From Kappaphycus alvarezii (Eukaryota > Rhodophyta > Florideophyceae > Gigartinales > Solieriaceae): DNA of 64,000 nt. A program made the translations under genes and the position numbers. This document shows, piece by piece, positions 26,201-37,522 of this stretch (positions within the stretch are counted from its first letter, which is position 1; the number at the start of each line of letters is the position of its first letter). The stretch spans positions 868,001 to 932,000 of the forward strand of contig NADL03000623.1 of NCBI GenBank assembly GCA_002205965.3. The letters run 5' to 3'. Under the pieces are notes generated by a model. That model did no database searches. It worked only from the letters and a program-made list of their open reading frames with translations, and had not been told where the DNA came from.

Positions 26201-26350
26201 GGGTATTTTCGGCTGTTTTCTGTGTTGAACAAATGACCCTGAGACGGTTCAAAGGGAGTTTAAATGAATGAGGGCGTTTCATGTCTGGGAGTGAATACAA
26301 GCCGTATATGCGTCTGCATGTCTTATGGCATCAGCCATCCCCGTAAACAT
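20236..26350. other. AT-rich gene-free block
   Basis: Composition shifts clearly to A/T at about 20.2 kb and returns near 26.35 kb. No frame longer than about 115 codons exists and none matches a family I know. GTAC arrays are absent. A small tandem copy of ATTTTTGCTGCG occurs at about 25117-25142. The block could be a very old transposon cluster, since similar AT-rich DNA at 49-58 kb still holds readable relics, but I cannot identify an element. Confidence 0.6.
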
Positions 26351-29300
26351 TGCCGATTGCGAGTAATTCCACCCCGCGGTAATCCGAAGGGTCATTTGTA
26401 CTTTTTACCTTGTTATTTTACGTAGGGTTTCATTGGTGGCAACAGTTTTTTCATTGGCCGCTGGGAGGTGCAAAATATCAGAAAAGGGGGGGGAGTCTTT
26501 GGCACCAGTCAAAAGTACATGTACAGTACAGTACAGTACAGTACAGTACGTGCTGTCCGTAGCTGACGACAGGAACCTTGAAAGAGCAGCCAATCTCTCT
26601 ACCTGCCGAGATATGCAAACATCCCATGCTGTAATGACCCGTACGATCCCACCTGCCCAGAACCGACGAGAAACGAATCCAGCGAATAATCACGCAGCCT
26701 GCCGTCGGCTTTCGTCAAGAATTCGACTCGCCCGAACAAGTACAGTACATGAATCCTCAATTTCTCCAACCACGACCACTGCACCGCCTTGCCCACGGGC
26801 AGATTCCTTGGCCGATCCCGCGAGCCAACCAAATCCACAGCTCGTCATTATTTCGTGCAACGCCTCGTAGGCCGTTTTTCACTGGCAGCACCGTGGTGGT
26901 GTCGGCTCACCTCTGTACGCATGCTCACCTGCACTTTTGTACTTGCTTGAATACAGACAGTAGTTGTTTGTTAGACAGCAATTTCCCTGACACGGGCAGT
27001 GTCGAGCCAGTTACAAAATCGGTGAAAGGTGATGCGCCCAGCTTGTCAAGACATGGCGCGATTGTACAAGTGCAACAATAGCGGATTAGTGTATGGGGAT
27101 CAGTGCATCACAAGATGCGAGTGGTGCAGTAGGCGACAATAAAAAGGAGGCAGTTGTAATATGTGAAACGGGAAGAGGCGTAAGGACGGTGGTGCAATGA
27201 AATATGGGCACATTGCGCAAAAGTAGGCCTGAAACGTACACAATAAGCACGTACTGTATGTTGGACAAAGGTGTAGGGCAGTATTCGCGGGGGACATATG
27301 CTGGCCAAGTGCCGATTCGGTCGCACCTCCTAGGCGGCATACATCAAAGGTGTTGTTGTATCTCGTGCCTGCGGTACGACGGCCACTCCTGCGATGGTGA
27401 TATCAGCGCCACAAGGCGAGAAGATTGATAATAGGGTACTGCGGTTTGCAAGTACATACTTTTGCTCACTGGTTTGATAGAGAGAGTGTTGTTGGGGGTT
27501 AGACTATGGTATAACGCAGAGGCATGTGGGCAGATGGTGCAAGGAAGGGGTAGGTACTGGACAGTGCAGTTTTGGTGGAGGGATTGAAGGGTAGTGGAAT
27601 TGGGTGGATTTGTATTTGGATGGACATTATTTTGACTGGCACGAGGAGGAAGTGTCATTGATTTGTATGCACGAATTAAAGTAGATGAGTTGCAGCAGGT
27701 GCGGTACGCGTTGCTCGGCTGTCGTAAAGTGTGGGTGAGGGGTATTCGGGGAGGTGTGGAGAGCGGGTTGCGGGACGGGATTGCAATCCGTGAATGGGCT
27801 GCGGTGGTGGTGGGCAGTGTTGTAGCAGCTTTTTTTGGAGAACACAGTGCAGTTCTATACAACACAGTACTGTACTGTACAGTATGTGCGGCACAGTTGG
27901 TGTGCAGGATTACAGGATTACACAAGTCCCGCACGGGATTGGAATAAGGCAAGTGAGTGATATTTGTGCGGCAAGTTGTGGATTCACTTGTATAAGGATG
28001 GGAGATGAAGCGAATTGGTGTTGCAACAAGTGCATGGTTCTACAACCGGAAGGGGGTACAGCGTTTAATGGAGAAGAGTTGGATACTGCACTGCCCCTGA
28101 CGGCTTTCTACTCCTCAGTGCAGTACTGAACTCTGGTCAAATGACCTTGAAATTCAAGGTGTGAAACCCGTGGGAACACCCCAGGGGGACACGACCGATT
28201 TCTCTGGATACTCCCGACAAAACTTGTGCATTTGGGATATAATGGGATGTAGGGTTCATTGGACAAGTGTAGTGGTCATGGTCAGCATTCGGCCGGCGGA
28301 ACCGGCGGAACCGTTTTGAGTATTATTTGGGGTAAGAATTGCACTGGCATGGGAGAAACTCGGGAACGTGTCAACTCTATGTACATTGTAAGGAAGAAAC
28401 AGATACTAAGTTAGTTGGTGTAGAGCTACAGTATATTGTACGGTAAGGACAGCATTTGCGCTCCCATTACAAATATTTGTTACTTGCATACTACTGTGTA
28501 CTCCAGAGGTTTCTCGTCGTCCTCTCTTTTTCTCCATTTTGTTTTTTTAATTTGGGTGCCAAAGTTTGTCACAAGACGGTTAATATGTTCCAAAGGGGCT
28601 GGAAGAAATACTGTACTGTACACGACTGTGTATTGTAGCTGCAGTTTCGTAGATTCGGGAAGAGCCATAATATCAACAGAAATTCTGACATCAAGCGCTC
28701 CTCCTTTCTGCTTGCGTGTAATCTATTCCCTCCAAAGCTGTCAACACCATTTCCCCTACTCAACAAAGGACACAAGTCACTGTAAAGTGATCAAATATTG
28801 TACTGTACAACATTGGCAAAATAGGCAAAATAGTGCCGCACAGCTTTATGTCGTTGAAAAAGTTACGAAAGGCTAAACTCGAATTGTTTGAGATCAAAAA
28901 AAAACACCGCCAGCATTGGATAGTGGTGAGCCAACCAACTTGTTCCACATTGGCATACATTCACGCCATTTGTCTCTTCCCCCTTCCCCATAGTCCAATC
29001 ACAGCCTCTCTCATGTCATCCCGCCCGCGCAAATGCACCTGCCATAATTCTTCTACCATCAACAACAATTCTCTCCTACCGCAACTCCCATTTTTATGCG
29101 CCACCCGACTCCCGCCGTCGCCCCTATACTCCGTTCCCCTTTCCTCGCACGCTTCCCAACCACGCTCCCCAACCTCCCCGCTGTCCCCGCAATTTATTTC
29201 TGACGACGTGGTTGTTCCACGCAACCCCCCCATCAAACCGTCTTTCTACAATACCACTGCACTTGTACATCACCCACAACAAACAGAAAGGCCACGCCTC

Positions 29301-31828
29301 TACAACCAATATTTCCCCATACATTGCCACATACTTCTTGCCTCCCACCATAAACCGTTATACAATCGTTTCATCTTCCACCACTCCACCATCCACCACT
29401 GCCCAACAGAAACAAGCCCACTCAACAAACCAAAACACCACATCACCTACACAATCATTACAACTCTCTACAAACTAGTTCCCCATTCTTCCAACGTCAT
29501 CGCAACCACCTCCCCACCCAAAACAACCCATTCACAACCCCCCACCCAGCAATACCAATCCCACTCCATCGCCACCCATACCCCCCAACTCGCCTCCCCC
29601 CTGATCACCCCACCACATTGGCTACACCCTCCCCCATCTTTCCACGTCATACCCTGCTGGTCCCCACCTCGCCCCAATTCAAACACACAAACACACACCC
29701 TATCCATTCACAAAACTCGTTTCAACAATCTCTTACAACAGCTACACTCGGGGAGCACAACTCTTCTTTTGCAACTCAAATCATTCACCACCATACCTTT
29801 TCTCCTCTCTTATTCTTACCCGTCCTGGCAAACCCCGCCTTGCCAGCAACGCATGTCCTGACTCGTGCCAACTCGCCCACTTTCTATCCGCCGCTTGCAC
29901 TGCCCGCCTTATCGCCGTCAGCTTGTAAGCTTGCGTTACTTACTTTATTGTCGCTTGCAACTTTGTCAACATGTATGTATGCGTGTATGCAAACTAGTAT
30001 GTCTCCATGTAAATATCGACCCAGCATGTTTGCAGTTGCTCTCCCATCCCGATTCATGCATTGCATGTAGACTCCATGCCTCCATGCTGCACTCATCTTT
30101 CCACTAGCGACCCTTCAACTCATTCACCCGTTCAAGGGACACATAAATTCAAATTAATCTAACATGGGCCATACAAACGTGCGGTATGCTATACAGCATT
30201 ATACTCTCCACCAGGGTTGCAGGACACATGACCATTTCACATGTTTCAGAAATCCTTTTATGACTCTGACAGGTTACACCGGCTCGGCCTGCACCGCGCT
30301 GAGCGGCATTGCAATGTGATACAGGAGCGCGACGAGTGCGCCGTAACAACAAATTCGGGTTGATATGAAAGATGACGGCGGGACGACCTATGGTAACATT
30401 CCATCCGTCATGATATGTACCGATGCGTTTCACATGCCTTGTCGTGTACCGTGGTTGTTTGGTTGTAGATGAACTGGCGTTTACATGATGTTCCGTGCGT
30501 ATAGTGCATGTCCTGTTTACAGCCTGTAAAATGGTATGTGGAAAGACAAGTTGCTACTCTAGGAGGGGGTTGTGTTTTCTGTGACAGGTTGTTGCGTGGA
30601 GCAGGGTGTATTGATTTTGACAGTGGGCGGCTGAGTAGGGTGTTGGTGGGGAATGGGGGGACTGTTGGGGGTAATGTGGTTTGGTTATTATTGTATGAGT
30701 GGCATATAGATTGTGAGTGAATGGCGTGCGGGTGGCAAAAGTGCGTGGAATGGGTTTCGGTGTGTGTGGTTTGGGGAGCGGGGGTTTCGATCTGTTTGCT
30801 CCTCTCTTTCGTGTAGACTATACACAGAGGTACACGGGTATGGCAACTATGGGCTGTCCCGGTGTTGAGGGCTTTGTTGGGTGTATCATTGATACATGGG
30901 GTGCCAATTTGCTCTGATGGATAGGCCAGAGAGGTGTGCTTTTTCTGTGAGAGATGATTTTTGGAAAGTTGTTTATGTGTATGGGTTGAGGCATGACTAC
31001 AGAGTCTAGTGGTTATTGGAAGGCAGAGCCTTTCTGCTCTCACACTAGCTAGTCACAAGCAAAAGGTATGCTTTTCCTCCAATAGTCCAATTGGGGTTTC
31101 TTACCTGCAACAGAGTCGATGGGTTAACCTACGGAAAGTCCTGGCTTGAACTGAATTGATTTAAGCGGATAGTAGGTCCAGCAAGTCAATCATAGAGAGT
31201 TTAAAACGCTACAGCACAGGACTGAGAATTGTAGAAACCATACAGCATTCCGACCAGCGAGTCCCTCCAGGTTTACGGGCAGTTGGAATTGCCAACTTGC
31301 AATAACCGGCAGTATTGGCCCAAGAAAGGATGGCGAGTTGGTTGAGAGAGGGGCGCGCTACCTTTGCGTTGAAATTTAACGTTAAAGCAACTGACAAGAT
31401 TGCTGTTTGGAGCCAAAGCAGAGGCAGCTGTATCCATTGACTTTTCAGGGGCATTGCTGTGCTTGCTGTACACTGATACAGTATTACAGTGCTGCGTTGG
31501 TATGATGCAAGCAGCGCGTCTATGCCATGACCTTACAGTACAGTACTGCAAGGGCGAGTTTCAAGATCAAATTGAAGCAATTCAATTTTATTTGACATTT
31601 TGTAATTTTGAGACCATCCCTGGCTTGAAATTACAAGTACAAGACCATCAGTTGATTTCTTTTGTACCCATTTCAAATGTGGACAAATCACGATTTGATG
31701 GTACAGTACATGGTAGATCGGGATCAAGAGGATAATTGTTGCATTTGTATTTTTGCCGGGGAGAAAAAGTCAAACATGTCGGAAAAAAAGCAAATTCGGA
31801 TTTATTTTTTTGTGATTATTTATTTCCT
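26351..31828. other. Intergenic with strand-asymmetric tracts; no gene recognised
   Basis: The + strand is G-rich and C-poor at about 27480-27830 and 30560-30800, and C-rich and almost without G at about 28950-29850. The long open frame 28833-29861 (+, 342 codons) follows from the lack of G, which removes TAG and TGA; its product is a low-complexity Pro/Ser/Thr/His chain. GTAC arrays lie at 26515-26550, 27861-27882, 28609-28625, 28797-28809 and 31534-31549. Confidence 0.5.
26515..26550. repeat. Pure (GTACA)n pentanucleotide array
   Basis: About six perfect GTACA units in direct tandem, the cleanest example in the window. Because GTAC is its own complement, the array can also pair with itself. 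Confidence 0.9.
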
Positions 31829-31860
31829 CTGCCGATAGCTTCCCGGTGAGCTATCGGCAG
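31829..31860. repeat. Perfect 12-bp hairpin upstream of Miro
   Basis: CTGCCGATAGCT and its exact complement AGCTATCGGCAG flank an 8-nt loop (TCCCGGTG). It lies about 325 bp before the Miro start codon. Role unknown. Confidence 0.75.
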
Positions 31861-32185
31861 TGCAAAAATTTAAGAGAAAATAAGCAAGAGATGCGAAGAA
31901 TTGTAAAAAATTTTCTGCCTATCAATCATACGGCCGGTGCTGCAGCCCTACTTTATCCCGTGGCTGACGTCGCCACCGCCATCGACTCTAGGATCATATT
32001 CTACGCATTCCCAACCTTCCTTGTCTTCACATTACTCCGCCTTGACAACATCCCTTTCCTTTTCTTCTTCTGCCCGTCACAAAATCCCATATCCAACCTT
32101 TCTCGCTCTTCCACTGGCATACCCTTGTGTGGCACCTTGCAATCGTTTCTTCCTTCCCCCTCTCTCGTATTAATCCTGCAAAGCC

Positions 32186-34327
32186 ATGAAGGATTCAGTG
32201 CGTATTGTTGTCGTCGGTGATCGTACGTTCCACCATTTTCTACTCCTCTCTTTCCCTCCCAAGAGTTCTACTCCCGAGAGTCGATCCACAACACGTGCAC
32301 AAAAGCACCATCTCTATACACCTCATCATTTCCTTGTCTGCCACCCCTAGCTGATTCTAACCTTTACCAACTTGTGCCCGACAACATTTCCTTTGTCATC
32401 CGTGTGCTGCCATCCCCTCTCATGTCTTCATCCTTATAGCAAAGGTTGGCAAGACTTCGATCATCGAAGTCCTCATCACGGAAAACTTCGAGGAAGAAGT
32501 CCAATCTGTCCTCCCGGTTCTCGTTGTCCCAAAGGAGGTCACCCAGAGCGTGTCCATGTCTCCATCGTCGACACTCCCGGAGACCCAGACCAAATCGATG
32601 TCGTCGACAAGGAACTGCAACAGGCAGACGTTATCGTCTTGGTCTACACTGTCGACAATGAGCAGTCTACAAGCCGCATCCCTTCTTACTGGCTGCCAAA
32701 GTTCCGCAGCCAGAAATTAAAAGTCCCAATCATCCTGGTGGGCAATAAGATTGACACTCGCGGAGGCATCTCCGATCCAAATGCCGCCGCAAAAATGGAG
32801 GCCTTCATTAAGCCCATTATGGACAAGTTCCGTGAAGTGGACGTTTGTATCGAGTGCTCCGCCAAGACAGTGTCCAACATCTCAGAGGTCTTTTATTTTG
32901 CCCAAAAAGCTGTCCTGTATCCGACAGGCCCGGTCTATGATGTGGAGACTCAGGCCCTTAAACCAAGCGCTGCGGCCGCGTTGCGGAGGATCTTCAAAAT
33001 TTGCGATAAGGATGGTGACGGGGGACTGAACGACAAGGAGCTTAACGACTTTCAGTACACATGCTTTAACGTTCACTTGCAGCCGCAGGAACTGGAAGGT
33101 GTCAAGAAAGTCGTTCAAGAGAGTCGTCCTGCCACCGGTCTCAATAACGACGGTTCACTATCCACAGACGGGTTCATATTTTTGCACACTCTTTTCGTGC
33201 AAAGGGCCGTCTCGAGACAACTTGGATCGTATTGCGCAAGTTTGGGTACGACGACGACATGCGCCTTTCACTGAGTGACGATCATGAGCTTCAAGTTGGA
33301 GATGATCAAAGCGTGGAGGTTTCAGACAAGGGTATTCAATTCCTGACGGATGTATTCTCTGCTGCCGATGAAGACGACGACGGGCTGCTGTCGCCAATCG
33401 AGCTGAAGAAACTTTTCGCTGATTGTCCTGATGGTGCGTTTTCTACCAAGGAGCCTACGTCGCGCGAGCGGTTAACAAAGTTGACCAGTGTTGTGGGAAA
33501 GCAGAGTACATGACACTCGAAGCATTCCTGGCAAGATGGGCCATGTATGTGATGGATACTCCGAAGGATGCCATGTTGACTCTCTTGTACCTGGGTTACA
33601 TTGATGCACTAGAGACGGCTGTGAAGGTTACAAAATCTAGACGAAGGGATAGGTATTCCAAGACTGTGAGCCGGAACGTGATCAACATTGCGGTGATGGG
33701 GAATGATGGACCGCTGAAGACGGATATAGTGCGGGGGCTGGTGGACCTCTCAGCGTCGGGGAGAGATTCGCCCCGAGTGATGGCTGCGACGCCTATGGAA
33801 CTGGAGTCTGAACAGAAAACCCTGGTGATGAGGTATATCGCAGAGGACGACATTGAGGAGCTGTTTGGGTCGAAGAAAAGTCTCGAAAAGGTGGACATGA
33901 TGTGCATCAGTTTCGATGCGTCGTCGAGTGAGTCTTACGAAAGGGCTCGGTCGCTCTGGGACCTTTTGGATTCACGAAAGCCTGCCGTTCGAGTGCCCGT
34001 GGTGTTTGTGGCAGGAGTTGGAAATGGCACAGAACTTGAAGACAATGTGATATTGGACGGGCAGATGCATTTTGTCTGGAACGGTCTCTGCCTACTCCTG
34101 TGCGTGTCTCGGCCATGTCGGGCGAGTACGGTAACTTGTACGAAGACTTATTGGGAGTTGCGCTTTACCCACAAGTGGCATGTCCGGAATACTACGGAAG
34201 CGGTATGGGCCCCTCTACAGCTTCGAAGATCTTTAAGATTGCCGTGGGTATGGCGGTAGTGGGTGGATTGGCATACGGTGCCAAGCGACTGTACGATTAT
34301 TACTCTAACAAGCCTGTGTCCTCGTAG
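32186..34327 (+). CDS. Miro: Miro, mitochondrial Rho-like GTPase (four apparent 1-base deletions)
   Basis: Exon 1 (32186-32222) and exon 2 (from 32440) flank a 217-nt intron (C|GTACGT to TTATAG|C) that interrupts the P-loop codon. The product is about 642 aa, normal for Miro. Order: GTPase 1 with P-loop GDPKVGKTS, DTPGD, NKID and CSAKT; EF-hand DKDGDGGLNDKE; EF-hand DEDDDGLLSPIE; GTPase 2; a C-terminal membrane anchor (FKIAVGMAVVGGLAYGAKRL) with a short basic tail. Miro sits in the outer mitochondrial membrane and governs organelle movement and shape in a calcium-sensitive way. The frame changes at CCC 32542-32544, GGG 33204-33206, GGG 33495-33497 and GGG 34059-34061. Each is repaired by one more base of the same run and no stop lies elsewhere, so sequence error is likelier than decay. 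The second P-loop (GNDGPLKT) lacks the usual GK pair. Confidence 0.93.
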
Positions 34328-35021
34328 CAGTTAGGTTGATCAATGCTCTTTACGTGTTGCGGGGAAGCCTGCCCATGGGAGAGACGATGAAGGGCGTCTA
34401 CAAACTGTGGTTGATGACTCTCAGAGGAAAGTAAACAAGGATTTGATGCAAACAAGTAGTCAACTCTGTTGTTTGATGTTGGAATCTGGGGCAGAGAGGT
34501 TGACGGCGTGGCGGCACTGGCGATGCGAGTCGGTCTCTTTGATTTCTTTGTACCGGACGGGCCGCGTAGTATGTCGAAACCAAACAGACTCGCATTGCCG
34601 CCCTTGGATGGCGCGTTTGTTGAAATTTGATGGGGCACGAGAACTTACTGCTTACGTAGACTAGGCTTCCTCGCTGGTCGACTTTTGTTAGTCACTTGAG
34701 GCGTGGCCAAGGTCAAGTTGATGCAGTTACAGTTGAAACAGGCGCACTACAGTGTTGCAGGTTGCACTGAAATTTGAGGGGTTTGCGTACTGACCGCGAT
34801 CGTCGATGGATCATAAAGCAGCAGGACATGATTGTCAATTAGCGAATGCGGAGTTCGAGAAGGGGTCCTGCGTGTTTGTGAATTGATGTTAGTGACTCTA
34901 TAACACGCCACGACTTGTTTGTGTTCTGCATATCTGTACCAAATCCGAAAAAAATCGTACATTTTGTTGGGACGCACCTTCGTAGGCGTCCTCGATTCGG
35001 CCCACTACTGTTCTTAATCCT
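34328..35021. other. Intergenic spacer, no gene recognised
   Basis: Spacer between Miro and the PQ-loop gene, both on the + strand. Short open frames on both strands show no domain. Confidence 0.5.
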
Positions 35022-35029
35022 TATAAAAA
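35022..35029 (+). promoter_or_regulatory. TATA-like box (TATAAAAA) of the PQ-loop gene
   Basis: It stands 216 bp before the start codon at 35245, at the upstream edge of a C/T-rich, G-poor leader. An ATG directly after it (35032) would fall before the expected transcription start. Confidence 0.45.
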
Positions 35030-35244
35030 CATGACGACTGCTTGCCCCGAATCCTTGGCACTCCTTCTGCGTATCCCACCGCCTCCAGCTGCCCACCCTC
35101 CGCTCATCCACTTATTCCCCTCGTTTGCACCCCTCCTTATGCAAAGCACATGAGTTTTCAGTATCTGCTAATAATCCCTTGCAATCTTTGCCAACCTGTG
35201 AATCCGGTTTCACGGCTTCACGGTTTCGTCTCCTCTCTCTCTAC

Positions 35245-36159
35245 ATGACCGAATCAGCAACTTTACCCTCGACAACGCAATGCACTTCCCCTCTCTGCGA
35301 CTCAGTTGGACTGCTCATCACTGTCCTTCAACTCGGCCAATTCATTCCACAGCATTATGAAATGGCCGTCGATCGCTCGGTTGTTGGAGTGTCCCCATGG
35401 CTTCTTTTCTTCAGCAGCCTGTACACCTTCCTCGCCGCCCTGGACATCTTCATTCTAGGCGCAGGCGACACCTTTACGTGCGGCGATGGCGCATATCGCT
35501 GTTTCATAGAGGGACAGCCATTACTTCAAATGTGTGGATCTGCTGCCCTGTCCATTGGCATGTGGTACTGGTATCTAAAATATCATCATGAATCCGATGA
35601 CATTGTCGATTCTGAAGAGCGTCGACTGTTGGGCTCATTCTTCTACGGCACGTTTACTGCACGCGCATTCTACAACGCCTTTCTGGGTGCCGCCGCCTTT
35701 TTTTCATTCATTGCCGCCATGCTTGTCCTCTGTGTGGGATGGGATAGCCCGACAACCATCAATTTTGCGCATTGGTGCGGCTTCTTGGCGGCAGTTCTTA
35801 ATGCTGTTATGTGGATTCCGCAGATTATCGTCACGTATACATTTGGACATAAGGGCGCATTGAGCATGGGGTGGGTGCTTGCCTCGGTGATCATGGATGT
35901 TGCCTACTCTGTATATTTGGCAACTATGGGCATGCACTGGTCCGTCTGGGCGAATAATGTGCCGGATGGGTTACAGACTGGCTTCTTGTTAGTCCTCCTG
36001 CTCAAGTTTGAATATAGGGATCGCAAACGAGGAGTCGATGATTATGGCCGAATCATTTCCTCATCAGAAACTGACTACTCAGATGCGGAGGAAACCAAAA
36101 GCTTGCACAGAGGTATCAAGCCCCACCATTCGGAGACTAGCTCTATCCCCAAAGTGTAA
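35245..36159 (+). CDS. PQ-loop repeat multi-pass membrane protein
   Basis: The ATG at 35245 gives 304 aa without introns; the frame is open further upstream, but only to a TTG, so this ATG is preferred. Two PQ motifs are visible: LQLGQFIPQ (residues 28-36) and MWIPQ (189-193), each early in a three-helix bundle, the plan of the MtN3/PQ-loop clan (SWEET, cystinosin, PQLC, KDEL receptor). About seven hydrophobic segments are present, separated by an acidic loop (ESDDIVDSEERR) near the middle. The C-terminal 50 residues are hydrophilic with Ser/Asp-rich sequence (SSSETDYSDAEE), a possible phosphorylated cytosolic tail. Substrate is not evident: lysosomal or vacuolar amino-acid export and trafficking roles both occur in this clan. 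Confidence 0.8.
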   Translation: MTESATLPSTTQCTSPLCDSVGLLITVLQLGQFIPQHYEMAVDRSVVGVSPWLLFFSSLYTFLAALDIFILGAGDTFTCGDGAYRCFIEGQPLLQMCGSAALSIGMWYWYLKYHHESDDIVDSEERRLLGSFFYGTFTARAFYNAFLGAAAFFSFIAAMLVLCVGWDSPTTINFAHWCGFLAAVLNAVMWIPQIIVTYTFGHKGALSMGWVLASVIMDVAYSVYLATMGMHWSVWANNVPDGLQTGFLLVLLLKFEYRDRKRGVDDYGRIISSSETDYSDAEETKSLHRGIKPHHSETSSIPKV

Positions 36160-37522
36160 AGATGCTCTTGATATTCACAAGTTGTCTTACTTTAGTTTGT
36201 CCTTTTTCCACGTCTTGCGGTGCCAGTTGCGTTTGCATAGGACTTCCCCTCCTGCAGACCGTCCAGCCCGTAAACCCTCAATTTCCGCTATGGCACAACA
36301 TGGCATGGACAACGGTTGCTAGATTTTTTGTTATGTATCGACTGAGAGCACACACGGACATAGCACATTGCGCGTGTGCTCTCAGTCGATACATATCTTG
36401 TCGATCCGTGTCAGCGATTTCAGTGAAAACGACGTCACATTTCTATTCTTCGCAAGGCAGCCGCGCTGTTGAAATTTTCTGCAAAAGCCCCAGCTGCTCT
36501 TGCCTTGACCCCAGACATTGCAGTTTCCAGAATAAAGGTCTGCTTGCTTGGTTCCACCAGTTGCCAGTCTGCGCACTAGAATAGCTGAGTTGCTGGTCTG
36601 GCGACTCCTACCGGTTCCTGAAATTATGATTGCGCAATAGAAGCATCCAAATATGACTTTATTGCACAAGCACCGATTTAGCAGGCAGCGCAAGCCGTGT
36701 GTCTGCTCAGCACATCGCATCGCACCACATTGCAACTCTAAAGCAATCTTCGCAGTGTCGGATACATATTGTGTGCTGGGCCGAATAGCCTGCTCGTATC
36801 ACACACCTTTGGCCCATTGCATATGAACAGCGGTAACTTGTTGTGTATGTTGGGCCATAGACCATATGAAAGGCGTGTTCATCAGCTCTCAGGTCCTTGG
36901 CGCAGTTTGAGGGATAAATTGCATCAAAAGGTATCGAATGTAAGGGCAATGGCCTTTGTAATACAATGAAATCCCAGAAAGATGACTCGCAAAAGACTTT
37001 CCTCGGCGATGCGAGGTCTCGCGCAGACGTGGTATTCTGTCTGAAAGGGCATTATGGTAGCCTGTCCACATGTGTAGACCTTTATAATCTAATTTGATGG
37101 GCATGCGCCGCGCAAAGGGCACAGACTTGGCGAAGCTGTTCCGTGCAGTTCTCGATTTCCACGGAAAACGATTCTGCCGACCATTGCTTATCCAGTTTAG
37201 TGGCAAGGCATCAGGGTGCCAAGATGATTCTCGACTCGAGGTATTTACCATCGTAAAGGCGCTAGATAGTGGACTTCTAATGCAGGACTATTCTCTCTAG
37301 GCGTGCATACTTTAGGTCAAAGTGGAGTTAGACTGCAGTAAAATTACACTAACACTGGTACAATGCAAGTCATGACACCTATCTGAACGGAAAGAACTGT
37401 GCAAATGAAGAACGGCAGTACGGTAAGCTCAACTCGTCGACAACCTTTGGTGAAATAAGACACAAAAAAACGACAACCACGGCTTTGGGTGCATGGGTGA
37501 ATCTCGTGGGACGTCATCCCAC
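36160..37522. other. Intergenic, hairpin inside, no gene recognised
   Basis: Open frames at 36382-36735 (-) and 36889-37251 (-) have no recognised domain. The region holds the strong hairpin at 36332-36395, annotated separately. Confidence 0.5.
36332..36395. repeat. 22-bp perfect inverted repeat (hairpin)
   Basis: The left arm 36332-36353 (starting TATGTATCGACTGAGAG) is exactly complementary to the right arm 36374-36395. After one mismatch two more pairs form toward a loop of about 14 nt. It begins 173 bp after the PQ-loop stop codon and may be in its 3' UTR. The size and pairing resemble a small-RNA precursor, but a chance foldback or small transposon remnant is equally possible. Confidence 0.85.

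Noticed and set aside
20236..26350. Organelle DNA insertion
   Set aside because: No readable organelle protein, rRNA or tRNA segment was found; kept only as one possible origin.
28833..29861. 342-codon open frame
   Set aside because: It arises from the lack of G on this strand, which removes TAG and TGA; the product is low-complexity with no domain.
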